A DNA stretch of 5,154 nt from an uncultured Endomicrobiia bacterium (GCA_905236115.1 CAJOOL010000288.1:1-5154); one strand, 5' to 3'; shown: positions 1 to 5,154, counted from the stretch's first letter. Notes: generated by a model not told the origin, from the letters alone. A program made the numbers and translations.

Positions 1-88
1 AATTGCCCATTATCCCTGCGAAGTTCCGCTTGAAGCGGTTCAACCGCCTCTTTATAGGCAAAATCTGCTTCGGGCTTTGCTCTTTCAT
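1..88 (-). CDS. Possible 5' end of a gene running off the left edge (unidentified)
   Basis: A very good promoter (116-144) reads into this stretch, so a gene probably begins here, but only about 30 codons are visible. Two minus-strand frames stay open to the edge. One starts at an ATG at 88-86, with AAGGA at 107-103 (14 nt away, rather far), and gives a very basic peptide beginning MKEQSPKQILPIKRR. The other could start at an ATT at 95-93, 7 nt from the same AAGGA. It gives an acidic, helix-like peptide containing YERAKPEADFAYKEAVEPLQ, and its codons mostly begin with G or A, which looks more like real coding sequence. I cannot decide between them and recognise neither product. The start region also overlaps repeat copy A, so this may instead be a non-coding transcript. 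Confidence 0.3.
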   Translation of the reverse strand, partial: MKEQSPKQILPIKRRLNRFKRNFAGIMGN

Positions 89-110
89 AATTAATCGGTA
101 TTTCCTTAAA
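89..110 (-). repeat. Dispersed short repeat, copy A
   Basis: Read on the minus strand, this 22-nt core is TTT followed by AAGGAAATACCGATTAATT. It matches copy B (4860-4881, plus strand) at 20 of 22 positions, the only change being TA versus CG. It matches copy C (2125-2146, plus strand) at 18 of 22. Weaker, gapped similarity to copy B continues to about position 55. It sits at the predicted transcription start of the promoter at 116-144. Whether it is a regulatory leader, a mobile-type repeat or coding sequence is open. Confidence 0.5.
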
Positions 111-115
111 CAAAT

Positions 116-144
116 ATTATACTTTTATATTTTGATATTTTCAA
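116..144 (-). promoter_or_regulatory. Sigma-70-type promoter downstream of rsmI
   Basis: On the minus strand a -35 box TTGAAA (139-144) is followed by a 17-nt spacer and a perfect -10 box TATAAT (116-121). The -35 overlaps the rsmI stop codon TGA (141-143). The predicted start of transcription is near 107-110, right at the edge of repeat copy A and its AAGGA. It would make the gene off the left edge independent of the rsmI operon. Box identity and spacing are seen directly; activity is inferred. Confidence 0.6.
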
Positions 145-860
145 TATACTGTTTTGGTGTTGTTTAAAAAATTTTCGGTGTTGCTTTCGTTTCCGCTTTC
201 TAAAAGAACAACAAACTCCCCTAAAATCTGCCTGTTTTGCAAATTATCAATTACTTCCGAAATTGTTCCTCTGATAAACTCTTCAAACTTTTTTGTAAGT
301 TCTCTGGCAAGAACAATTTTTGTTTTTTCACCGAAAACTTCTCTGCAGACATCAAGCGTTTTTAATATTCTGTGAGGAGATTCATAAAAAATAATCGTCT
401 TTTTCTGCTGTTTTGCGGTTTCCAGTTCTTTTTTCATTTTACCGGTTTTCTTTCTTAAAAAACCGAGAAAGACAAAAGAATCCGTGGAAAGCCCAGAGCC
501 GACAAGTGCCGTAATCAATGCACAGGCTCCAGGCAAAGGAACGACATTTATATTATTTTCCAATGCTTCTTTTATAAGATAATATCCAGGGTCGGAAACG
601 GCAGGCGTTCCGCAGTCGGAAACAAGAGCGATATTTTTACCGTCTTTAAGCATGGAAATTATTTGAGGAATTCTTTTTAACTGATTTTGCGTATAGAAAC
701 TTATTAACGGTTTGGAAATTTTTAAATGCGATAGAAGTTTGACCGTTTGTCTGGTATCTTCGCAGACTATTACATCCGCTTCCTTAAGTATTCTGACTGC
801 TCTTAAAGTTATATCTTCAAGATTTCCTATGGGAGTGGGAACTACATACAAAAAATTCAT
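141..860 (-). CDS. rsmI: 16S rRNA (cytidine-1402)-2'-O-methyltransferase RsmI
   Basis: This is the cytoplasmic SAM-dependent enzyme that 2'-O-methylates C1402 in the decoding centre of 16S rRNA (tetrapyrrole-methylase fold). Family motifs appear in order: TPIGNL (residues 9-14), CEDTR (33-37), VSDCGTPAVSDPGY (80-93, the usual DAG-TP loop with C for A), PLPGACAL (108-115), FYESPHR (158-164), ARELTKKFEE (185-194) and GEFVVLLE (214-221). At 239 residues it has the catalytic core but not the roughly 45-residue C-terminal extension of the E. coli protein (about 286 residues); short forms are common. The segment usually rich in H/E/N after CEDTR reads SFYTQNQ here. The ATG at 860 lies 8 bp after the stop of the HD-GYP gene and has only a weak A-rich Shine-Dalgarno (AAAAGAT), so translational coupling is likely. 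The product is secure. Confidence 0.95.
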   Translation of the reverse strand: MNFLYVVPTPIGNLEDITLRAVRILKEADVIVCEDTRQTVKLLSHLKISKPLISFYTQNQLKRIPQIISMLKDGKNIALVSDCGTPAVSDPGYYLIKEALENNINVVPLPGACALITALVGSGLSTDSFVFLGFLRKKTGKMKKELETAKQQKKTIIFYESPHRILKTLDVCREVFGEKTKIVLARELTKKFEEFIRGTISEVIDNLQNRQILGEFVVLLESGNESNTENFLNNTKTVY

Positions 861-868
861 ATCTTTTA

Positions 869-2113
869 CTAACTTACAAGCTGCTCTTCTTTTACAACAC
901 TTGTAAAAATATCAACGATTTTCGGATCAAACTGTTTTCCTGCACCGATTTTAAGCTGTTCAAGAGCAACATCCACGGGCAGAGCTTTTCTGTAAGGTCT
1001 GTCGGAAGTCATTGCATCGTAAGCATCAATAACGGCAACAATCCTTGCACCGAGCGGTATTTCTTCCTTGGAAAGTCCTTCCGGATAACCCGAACCGTTA
1101 AACCATTCGTGGTGATACAAAACTATCGGAGCTACGGAAGCAAGAAATTTTACGGGAGATAAAATTTTGTAACCTATTGACGGATGCTGTCTGATAAAAT
1201 TCATTTCCTCTTTTGTCAATCTTTCTTTTTTCAATAAAATACCGTCGGGAATGCCGATTTTACCTATATCGTGCATAAGTGCCGCATATTCTATACTGCT
1301 TACTATAGCATTTGGCAGATTGATTTTGGAAGCGATTTTGCCTGCATATTTTTTGGCTCTGTCGGAATGATTGTAAGTGTAAGCGTCTTTTGCATCTATT
1401 GCACCGACAAGCGCCTGAACAATTTCCAAATAAAAAGACTGAAGATTGTTAAACATCTCAATGTTGTCCAGTCTCATTGCGGCCTGGTCAGCCAATATGG
1501 TAAGAAGTTTCAAATCTCTGTCGTCAAAATGTTTCTTTTCCTGCGACGAATTTATATTCAAAACTCCGATAACTTTATTTTTAACTTTCAAAGGAACGGA
1601 CATAAAAGATTTTGAAATATATTTTTCAACATTATCCGTTCTTAAAAATCTCACATCGGTATCAATGTTTTCCACAAAAACATGTTCACCGCTTGCGGCT
1701 ACTTTTCCCGCAATACCGTCGCCGATTTTTATTCTGGTTTCTTCTTTTATTTTTTTCGGAAGTCCTTTGGCAGCCACAATGCTGAGTTCGTCATTTTTAT
1801 CCAAAAGCATTAAAGAACTTAATTCGGAATGAATGATACTGCACGCCGCATTGACTACCGTCTGAGACAGCTCCTGCTTAGTTAAAATTTCCGTAGCTTT
1901 AATACCGAATTCATGAATGCTTGCAAGAGTTAAAATAAGATTATCTATGTCAGTTGTGCGGCCTTGAATTTTTTCCTCGGCATTTAGGATTTTATATCTG
2001 AGCTTGTTTACTTTATTTTTTAATTTTCTGTTTTGAACTATAACATAAACAAAGAAAGAAAAAACAGATACTAAAATTATTGCTATAAAAACATTTTGAA
2101 TGGCAAAAATCAT
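869..2113 (-). CDS. Membrane-anchored GAF / HD-GYP cyclic-dinucleotide phosphodiesterase
   Basis: This probably hydrolyses cyclic di-GMP (some relatives cleave 3'3'-cGAMP) at the inner membrane, under control of a GAF sensor domain. With the start used here it has 414 residues: one hydrophobic helix at about 4-26, a short basic/coiled linker (about 28-60), a GAF domain (about 67-216, including the VPL and GVLNI strands), then HD-GYP (about 226-410). The metal and signature residues are all present: H249, the HD pair H281-D282 in HDIGKIGIPD, H310 in RQHPSIG, HHE at 334-336, GYP at 342-344 in NGSGYP, and D363-x-x-D366 followed by DRPYRKAL. The start is ATG at 2113, because AAAGGAGAG lies 6 nt upstream. 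A start 27 bases further upstream (2140) would fall inside repeat copy C and has no such site. What the GAF domain senses cannot be read from sequence. The gene lies between glucan genes and rsmI, so its target pathway is uncertain. Confidence 0.93.
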   Translation of the reverse strand: MIFAIQNVFIAIILVSVFSFFVYVIVQNRKLKNKVNKLRYKILNAEEKIQGRTTDIDNLILTLASIHEFGIKATEILTKQELSQTVVNAACSIIHSELSSLMLLDKNDELSIVAAKGLPKKIKEETRIKIGDGIAGKVAASGEHVFVENIDTDVRFLRTDNVEKYISKSFMSVPLKVKNKVIGVLNINSSQEKKHFDDRDLKLLTILADQAAMRLDNIEMFNNLQSFYLEIVQALVGAIDAKDAYTYNHSDRAKKYAGKIASKINLPNAIVSSIEYAALMHDIGKIGIPDGILLKKERLTKEEMNFIRQHPSIGYKILSPVKFLASVAPIVLYHHEWFNGSGYPEGLSKEEIPLGARIVAVIDAYDAMTSDRPYRKALPVDVALEQLKIGAGKQFDPKIVDIFTSVVKEEQLVS

Positions 2114-2116
2114 ATT

Positions 2117-2125
2117 ATCTCTCCT
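2117..2125 (-). promoter_or_regulatory. Strong ribosome binding site of the GAF/HD-GYP gene
   Basis: The minus strand reads AAAGGAGAG ending 3 nt before ATAATG-type sequence, with the GGAG core about 6-8 nt from the ATG at 2113. It is the best Shine-Dalgarno in the window. It decides the start codon in favour of 2113 over the in-frame ATG at 2140, and makes the mature N-terminus begin MIFAIQNVFIAI, immediately at the membrane helix. Confidence 0.75.
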
Positions 2126-2166
2126 TTCAGAAAATACCAATCAATTCCGAACGGAAAACGTAAGAC
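2125..2166 (+). repeat. Dispersed short repeat, copy C
   Basis: The plus strand from 2125 matches copy B (4860-4902) in two blocks with one short gap. The 22-nt core agrees at 16 of 22 positions, mostly transitions. The following 17-nt block AACGGAAAACGTAAGAC (2150-2166) agrees with AACGGAAACCGCAAGGC (4886-4902) at 14 of 17. The core agrees with copy A at 18 of 22. The copy fills half of the 84-bp gap between the GH57 stop and the HD-GYP start, antisense to both genes. It contains a small local inverted repeat, TTCCG-AA-CGGAA (2145-2156), which is not kept in copy B. Confidence 0.5.
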
Positions 2167-2197
2167 GCTGCTCATCCGCAATTAACAGATATTCTCT

Positions 2198-3787
2198 TTA
2201 TTCTTTGATATATACTTTATAATCAATTTCCGGAAAAATATTGTTTTTATACTCCAGATTTGAAAGGAAACCCTCGTCAACATTATTATTCTTTATTTGG
2301 TTATACAAAACCGTAAAATTATAAACGTGCTCTTTGGTTCTTTTTTCGGCATATTCAACCATTGTTCCGGTGGTCATTATAAATGCCCAGTCGGAAGATT
2401 GTGCCAGAACCAGCTCTCTTGCAGCCTGATTCAATGCTCTCTGTTTTATACCCTGTGCATTTCTGTTTTCGGAAGCAATTTCAACCATTCTGTCCGCCGC
2501 TTTATGAAGATGTTTATAAATCCAATCGTTTTTCGGATTAAGCCAAACTTCAAAATATCCTTTATCGCCCCACGACGAAGCAGACGGCTGACAAACCTGA
2601 TTGGTCGGGAACATATCCAAATATTGTATAGGCGTTATCGGCTTAAAACAGGATTTTGTATTATGTATCGTTCTGAAAATATAGTTTATAAAATTAGGAC
2701 CTTCAAACCACCAATGCCCGAAAAGTTCCGCATCATACATTGAAACAACCAAAGGTTCTTTGTGCATAAGACCGTTTAAATATTCTATCTGTTTGGTTCT
2801 GTTAAAAACAAAATTTTCCGCATGCATTCTGGCCTTATTATCCGCCCACTGAGGGTTATAAGGCTGTTTTTCGTTAAGAGGAACTTTGCCCGTTATACGG
2901 CAATATTTTACGCCGATATTTCTTCTGACGCCGTCGGAATGCAAATAAGGCCTTATGTAATCATAATCCAAATCATACGCCAAATCTCTGTAAAACTCTC
3001 TGTAATCGGGATCGCCCGGATAACCGGAATCGGCACTCCATACCTGATGTGCCGTCTCCATATCTCTGGAAAATGCGGCTACGCCGTTGGGACAATATAC
3101 AGGTGCAAATACTCCGTACTTCGGACGAGGCGTCGCATACAATATTCCGTGAGACTCCATAAAGAAAAATCTTATCCCTTCTTCTTTAAGAAACTTCTCA
3201 ACACCGTAAGTATATGCACATTCGGCAAGCCATATTCCTTTAGGGCTTCTTCCGAAATGTTTTTCGTAATCTTTAACCGCAATTTTTATCTGAGCTCTTT
3301 GGGCGGTCTCATTGGTCATAAGAGGCAGAAAACCGTGCGTAGCACAACAGGTGATAATTTCTATTTTGCCCTCGTCCTGCAATTTTTTAAAACCGTTTAA
3401 AATGTTACCGTGGTATTTTTCCCAAATATATTTGCAATTTTTAAATTTCTGCTCATACATAAGTGCCGCTTGGTGGTATTGCGGCAAATTGAGAGTTCTA
3501 AGCACTTCTTTTTCGGAAAGTTCTATAAGTTTGTTCAATTTTGCATAATATCTTGACTGAAGCAAAGGATCCGCAAGCATATTGGCCAAAGACGGAGTTA
3601 TCGTCATGGTTAATGCAAAATCTATATTATCATAAACAAAATTTTCAAATACGGAAAGAAGCGGAATATATGTTTCCGTTATTGCTTCATAAAGCCAGTC
3701 TTCTTCCAAAAAATCGGGATAGTCGGGATGCCTCACAAACGGCAAATGAGCGTGCAGTTGAAAACACCAATAACCTTTATTTTCCAT
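2198..3787 (-). CDS. GH57 family 1,4-alpha-glucan branching enzyme
   Basis: This probably forms alpha-1,6 branches in a glycogen-like glucan by cutting and transferring alpha-1,4 chains in the cytoplasm. Its 529 residues match the size of characterised GH57 branching enzymes (about 520-560). Motifs in order: HAHLPFVRHP (12-21); CCATHGFLPLM (147-157); GIWLAECAY (184-192), in which E189 is the expected nucleophile; YDAELFGHWWFEGP (351-364), in which D352 is the expected acid/base; SSWGDKGYFEVWL (404-416), with W406 and W415 where family members carry substrate-binding tryptophans; and the C-terminal helical domain with ARELVLAQSSDWAF (456-469). Nothing key is missing. There is no signal peptide. 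It starts 12 bp after the DUF4912 stop, with a modest GGAAG ribosome site. Some GH57 relatives of this type act mainly as hydrolases, so branching activity is inferred from similarity of motifs and not proven. No GH13-type glgB is visible here. Confidence 0.9.
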   Translation of the reverse strand: MENKGYWCFQLHAHLPFVRHPDYPDFLEEDWLYEAITETYIPLLSVFENFVYDNIDFALTMTITPSLANMLADPLLQSRYYAKLNKLIELSEKEVLRTLNLPQYHQAALMYEQKFKNCKYIWEKYHGNILNGFKKLQDEGKIEIITCCATHGFLPLMTNETAQRAQIKIAVKDYEKHFGRSPKGIWLAECAYTYGVEKFLKEEGIRFFFMESHGILYATPRPKYGVFAPVYCPNGVAAFSRDMETAHQVWSADSGYPGDPDYREFYRDLAYDLDYDYIRPYLHSDGVRRNIGVKYCRITGKVPLNEKQPYNPQWADNKARMHAENFVFNRTKQIEYLNGLMHKEPLVVSMYDAELFGHWWFEGPNFINYIFRTIHNTKSCFKPITPIQYLDMFPTNQVCQPSASSWGDKGYFEVWLNPKNDWIYKHLHKAADRMVEIASENRNAQGIKQRALNQAARELVLAQSSDWAFIMTTGTMVEYAEKRTKEHVYNFTVLYNQIKNNNVDEGFLSNLEYKNNIFPEIDYKVYIKE

Positions 3788-3799
3788 AAATCTTCCGGT

Positions 3800-4687
3800 C
3801 TACTTAGTATCTTTTTTAACTTCAAAAGTTATGGATTTCTTCATTGTTCCGTCAGCGGAAACCGCTTCAATGGTATATTTGTCCTCGCCGTTGGGAAGAT
3901 AAAAACGAACGGAAAAAGAGCCGTCGGCAGATAACTTTACCGGCTGGCCTTTCAACGTTAAACTTGCATCCGGTTCGGTAGCACCGTTAATAATAATCTC
4001 GGTATCGGCTCTTAACCAGAAATTTTTGGATTTATCTTCTTTCGGCTGTTGCTGCGGAACGTAAGACGGATGTGTTTTGAACGAGCTTAAACTGCTGATA
4101 TGAGAATGTGAACTCGGCAGAGATATGGAAACAATTTCTTCCCATCTTTCCCTCATAAGCTTGGATACGTCAAAAGAACTCATTCCTATACTGCCGACAC
4201 CTGAAATTTTCAATAATTTTTCAAACTCAACCTTGAGCAACGCCCACTGCTCATCGGTAACGCTTGATACACCGTATCTGGGCATATCAATTTTATTGGA
4301 TCTGGCAACACAGATAAATTTACCGTCTGTAGTTAAATAACCTATATCAACACACCAGCAGCGGTTATATTCCCCTACGTTTATATACCAGCTGTTTGAG
4401 TCCGACGTTACAAAAACATCAAAGTACCTGTTGGCATTACTTCCGTTAAACATCACGTCCGTAGTATCATAAACTCTTACCACAAGTTTGGCATCGTTGA
4501 AGACTTCCCTGCCGTATTGTCTTTTCAAATTTTCTACGAAACCGGACGAAATAGACCAATATGCAAATATGCAAATCGGGTCTCTGGGCAAAATGGTAAT
4601 TTTTGTGTCGCCGTAATCAAACGGCAAACCAGATTTGTTGACTGCTTTCTGCTGACTGCCGATCTTTGAGGTTAAATTTTCAGACAT
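3800..4687 (-). CDS. DUF4912 domain protein with C-terminal Ig-like domain; probable glucan-metabolism partner
   Basis: This is a 295-residue soluble protein of unknown biochemical role. The DUF4912 region covers about residues 20-160: PRDPICIFAYWSIS (34-47) is its hallmark, followed by LVVRVYD (68-74), SWYINVGEYNRCWCVDIGY (99-117) and GKFICVARSNKIDMPR (122-137). A low-complexity Ser/His/Pro/Gln linker (about 190-220) leads to a second beta-rich module (about 222-291) with the pattern FWLRADTEIIINGATEPDA, GQPVKLSADGSFSVRFYLP. This resembles bacterial Ig-like or carbohydrate-binding modules. There is no signal peptide or membrane helix. The ATG at 4687 has AGAAGG 8 nt upstream. Being first in the transcription unit, 12 bp before the GH57 enzyme, it likely binds the same alpha-glucan or helps the enzyme. 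That role is inferred from context and fold type, not established for the family. Confidence 0.85.
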   Translation of the reverse strand: MSENLTSKIGSQQKAVNKSGLPFDYGDTKITILPRDPICIFAYWSISSGFVENLKRQYGREVFNDAKLVVRVYDTTDVMFNGSNANRYFDVFVTSDSNSWYINVGEYNRCWCVDIGYLTTDGKFICVARSNKIDMPRYGVSSVTDEQWALLKVEFEKLLKISGVGSIGMSSFDVSKLMRERWEEIVSISLPSSHSHISSLSSFKTHPSYVPQQQPKEDKSKNFWLRADTEIIINGATEPDASLTLKGQPVKLSADGSFSVRFYLPNGEDKYTIEAVSADGTMKKSITFEVKKDTK

Positions 4688-4695
4688 AATATATA

Positions 4696-4701
4696 CCTTC
4701 T
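4696..4701 (-). promoter_or_regulatory. Ribosome binding site of the DUF4912 gene
   Basis: AGAAGG on the minus strand lies 8 nt from the ATG at 4687. It is only two bases downstream of an all-A/U inverted repeat (4704-4724), so accessibility of the site might depend on that hairpin. Confidence 0.65.
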
Positions 4702-4703
4702 TA

Positions 4704-4724
4704 ATAATAATTTACAATTATTAT
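4704..4724 (-). repeat. A/T-only inverted repeat in the DUF4912 leader
   Basis: A perfect 9-bp inverted repeat with a 3-nt centre (ATAATAATT, TAC, AATTATTAT on the plus strand) lies inside the predicted 5' leader, just upstream of the Shine-Dalgarno. As RNA it would be a weak all-AU stem. As DNA it could be a dyad for a regulator. It has no U-tract and is not a convincing terminator. Confidence 0.5.
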
Positions 4725-4790
4725 CCGCCACGCCTACAGGTACGTCCATTCTTCCGATGCGAAACTTATTTTCACAAATATTTTACATAT

Positions 4791-4819
4791 ATTTTACAAA
4801 TAATAAAAAATTTAGTCAA
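4791..4819 (-). promoter_or_regulatory. Sigma-70-type promoter for the DUF4912-GH57-HD-GYP-rsmI unit
   Basis: On the minus strand TTGACT (4814-4819), a 17-nt spacer (4797-4813) and TAAAAT (4791-4796) make a near-consensus promoter. A-rich tracts at about 4820-4845 lie directly upstream, as in UP elements. Transcription would begin near 4784, giving a leader of about 97 nt before the ATG at 4687. The leader includes a GC-richer stretch at 4725-4760 and the AU hairpin. No known riboswitch was recognised in it. Confidence 0.65.
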
Positions 4820-4859
4820 CAATTTTTTTGCTTTTTATAAAATTAAACAAATTCAGGGT

Positions 4860-4902
4860 TTTAAGGAAACGCCGATTAATTCTCAAACGGAAACCGCAAG
4901 GC
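4860..4902 (+). repeat. Dispersed short repeat, copy B
   Basis: The best-preserved copy. Its core at 4860-4881 is TTT plus AAGGAAACGCCGATTAATT, 20 of 22 identical to copy A (89-110, opposite strand) and 16 of 22 to copy C (2125-2146). Its second block, 4886-4902, is shared with copy C at 14 of 17. Within the copy GGAAACGCCG and GGAAACCGC form a short internal direct repeat. It lies just after the stop of the partial gene at the right edge and upstream of the promoter of the next unit. Weak similarity to the copy A flank continues to about 4911. Confidence 0.5.
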
Positions 4903-4908
4903 TTTTTG

Positions 4909-5154
4909 CTAATCGTGCTTTAAATATTCGTCGGAGGTTATAACAAGTGCTTTGTAATAATTTAATAATCCGATATGTTTTTTGGTCTTGCCGCAAGGCG
5001 TAAGAAGTTTGGTTTTATTATCAAAAATAAAGGATTCAAACGAATCGTCAACAAAATTATATTTTACGGCAATATTATCTTTAATAATCAGTCCGTCGGC
5101 ATTATAAGCAATATTATCCTGCGTATTCAACAAATCGTTGCCGAAAGAAACATA
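4909..5154 (-). CDS. C-terminal 81 residues of an unidentified protein (partial, cut by right edge)
   Basis: The minus-strand frame is open from the window edge to a TAG at 4909-4911. A TTG at 5133 could be read as a start, but the frame continues upstream to the edge (codons for YVSFGND precede it) and no Shine-Dalgarno precedes the TTG. I therefore treat this as the end of a longer gene. The visible part is hydrophilic and probably beta-rich in its first half (NADGLIIKDNIAVKYNF), then contains TPCGKTKKH and ends LLNYYKALVITSDEYLKHD. There is one cysteine and no membrane segment in what is visible. I do not recognise the family. It is on the same strand as the downstream unit but separated from it by a promoter, so it is probably transcribed separately. 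Confidence 0.6.
   Translation of the reverse strand, partial: YVSFGNDLLNTQDNIAYNADGLIIKDNIAVKYNFVDDSFESFIFDNKTKLLTPCGKTKKHIGLLNYYKALVITSDEYLKHD

Noticed and set aside
1271..1832. Two overlapping plus-strand open frames (114 and 128 codons)
   Set aside because: Both are antisense to the GAF domain of the HD-GYP gene and overlap each other in different frames. There is no support for either.
2114..2140. Upstream in-frame ATG giving a 423-residue HD-GYP protein
   Set aside because: It would add MVFSERRDN before the membrane helix and falls inside repeat copy C. The strong AAAGGAGAG site points to the ATG at 2113.
2297..2743. 148-codon open frame on the plus strand
   Set aside because: It is antisense to the GH57 C-terminal half, with no ribosome site or domain signature.
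2822..3400. 192-codon open frame on the plus strand
   Set aside because: It lies entirely antisense to the GH57 gene, whose motifs are intact. Its translation is Arg/Ile/Tyr-rich with no recognisable domain, as expected from the complement of a coding frame.
4725..4770. Possible fourth, very degenerate repeat copy (CCATTCTTCCGATGCGAAAC)
   Set aside because: It resembles copy C only with several gaps and mismatches and lacks the PIN-coding core, so chance similarity is likely in AT-rich leader DNA.
4688..4790. Cyclic-di-GMP riboswitch in the leader, suggested by the HD-GYP gene nearby
   Set aside because: I could not find the conserved loop and receptor blocks of either known class on the transcribed strand.
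4885..4911. Rho-independent terminator after the partial right-edge gene
   Set aside because: Only a 4-bp stem (GCAA/TTGC) is available, and no run of T follows it on the minus strand.
4862..4932. Plus-strand frame through copy B (FKETPINSQTETARLFANRAL...) as a small gene
   Set aside because: There is no usable start codon with a ribosome site, and its end overlaps the coding 3' end of the partial minus-strand gene.

Overview
The window is a compact, AT-rich stretch (roughly 35-40% GC by eye). Every confidently supported gene is on the minus strand, so transcription runs from right to left. In transcription order it holds: the 3' end of an unidentified gene (from the right edge to 4909); a 221-bp intergenic stretch with a strong sigma-70-type promoter; a DUF4912 protein (4687-3800); a GH57 1,4-alpha-glucan branching enzyme (3787-2198); a membrane-anchored GAF/HD-GYP cyclic-dinucleotide phosphodiesterase (start corrected to 2113, ending at 869); the 16S rRNA methyltransferase rsmI (860-141); and a second strong promoter reading off the left edge into what may be the first codons of another gene.

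The four complete genes look like one transcription unit. DUF4912 and GH57 are 12 bp apart. HD-GYP and rsmI are 8 bp apart. The GH57 to HD-GYP gap is 84 bp with no clear terminator. The promoter at 4791-4819 (TTGACT, 17-nt spacer, TAAAAT) would drive the block, and a near-perfect promoter at 116-144 (TTGAAA, 17-nt spacer, TATAAT) overlapping the rsmI stop codon would start the next one. The DUF4912/GH57 pair points to synthesis or remodelling of a glycogen-like alpha-glucan. The HD-GYP protein points to cyclic-di-GMP (or cGAMP) turnover. rsmI is ribosome housekeeping.

The combination of an AT-rich genome, a GH57-type branching enzyme, a DUF4912 partner and a GAF/HD-GYP protein with a single N-terminal helix would fit a deep-branching anaerobic Gram-negative lineage. 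Elusimicrobiota/Endomicrobia is my tentative guess, from general familiarity only and not from a marker gene.

The least expected signal is a short dispersed repeat in all three longer non-coding gaps: 2125-2166 (+), 4860-4902 (+) and 89-110 (-). The 19-nt core AAGGAAAYRCCGATTAATT differs at only two positions between the left and right copies. The middle and right copies stay alignable for about 42 nt. All three copies read K-x-x-PIN-(Y/S) in one frame, so the repeat could be a non-coding element, a transcript 5' end, or debris of a coding sequence. I see no CRISPR array, transposase, tRNA or rRNA. No recognisable new defence or mobile system is present; the genes are of known families.
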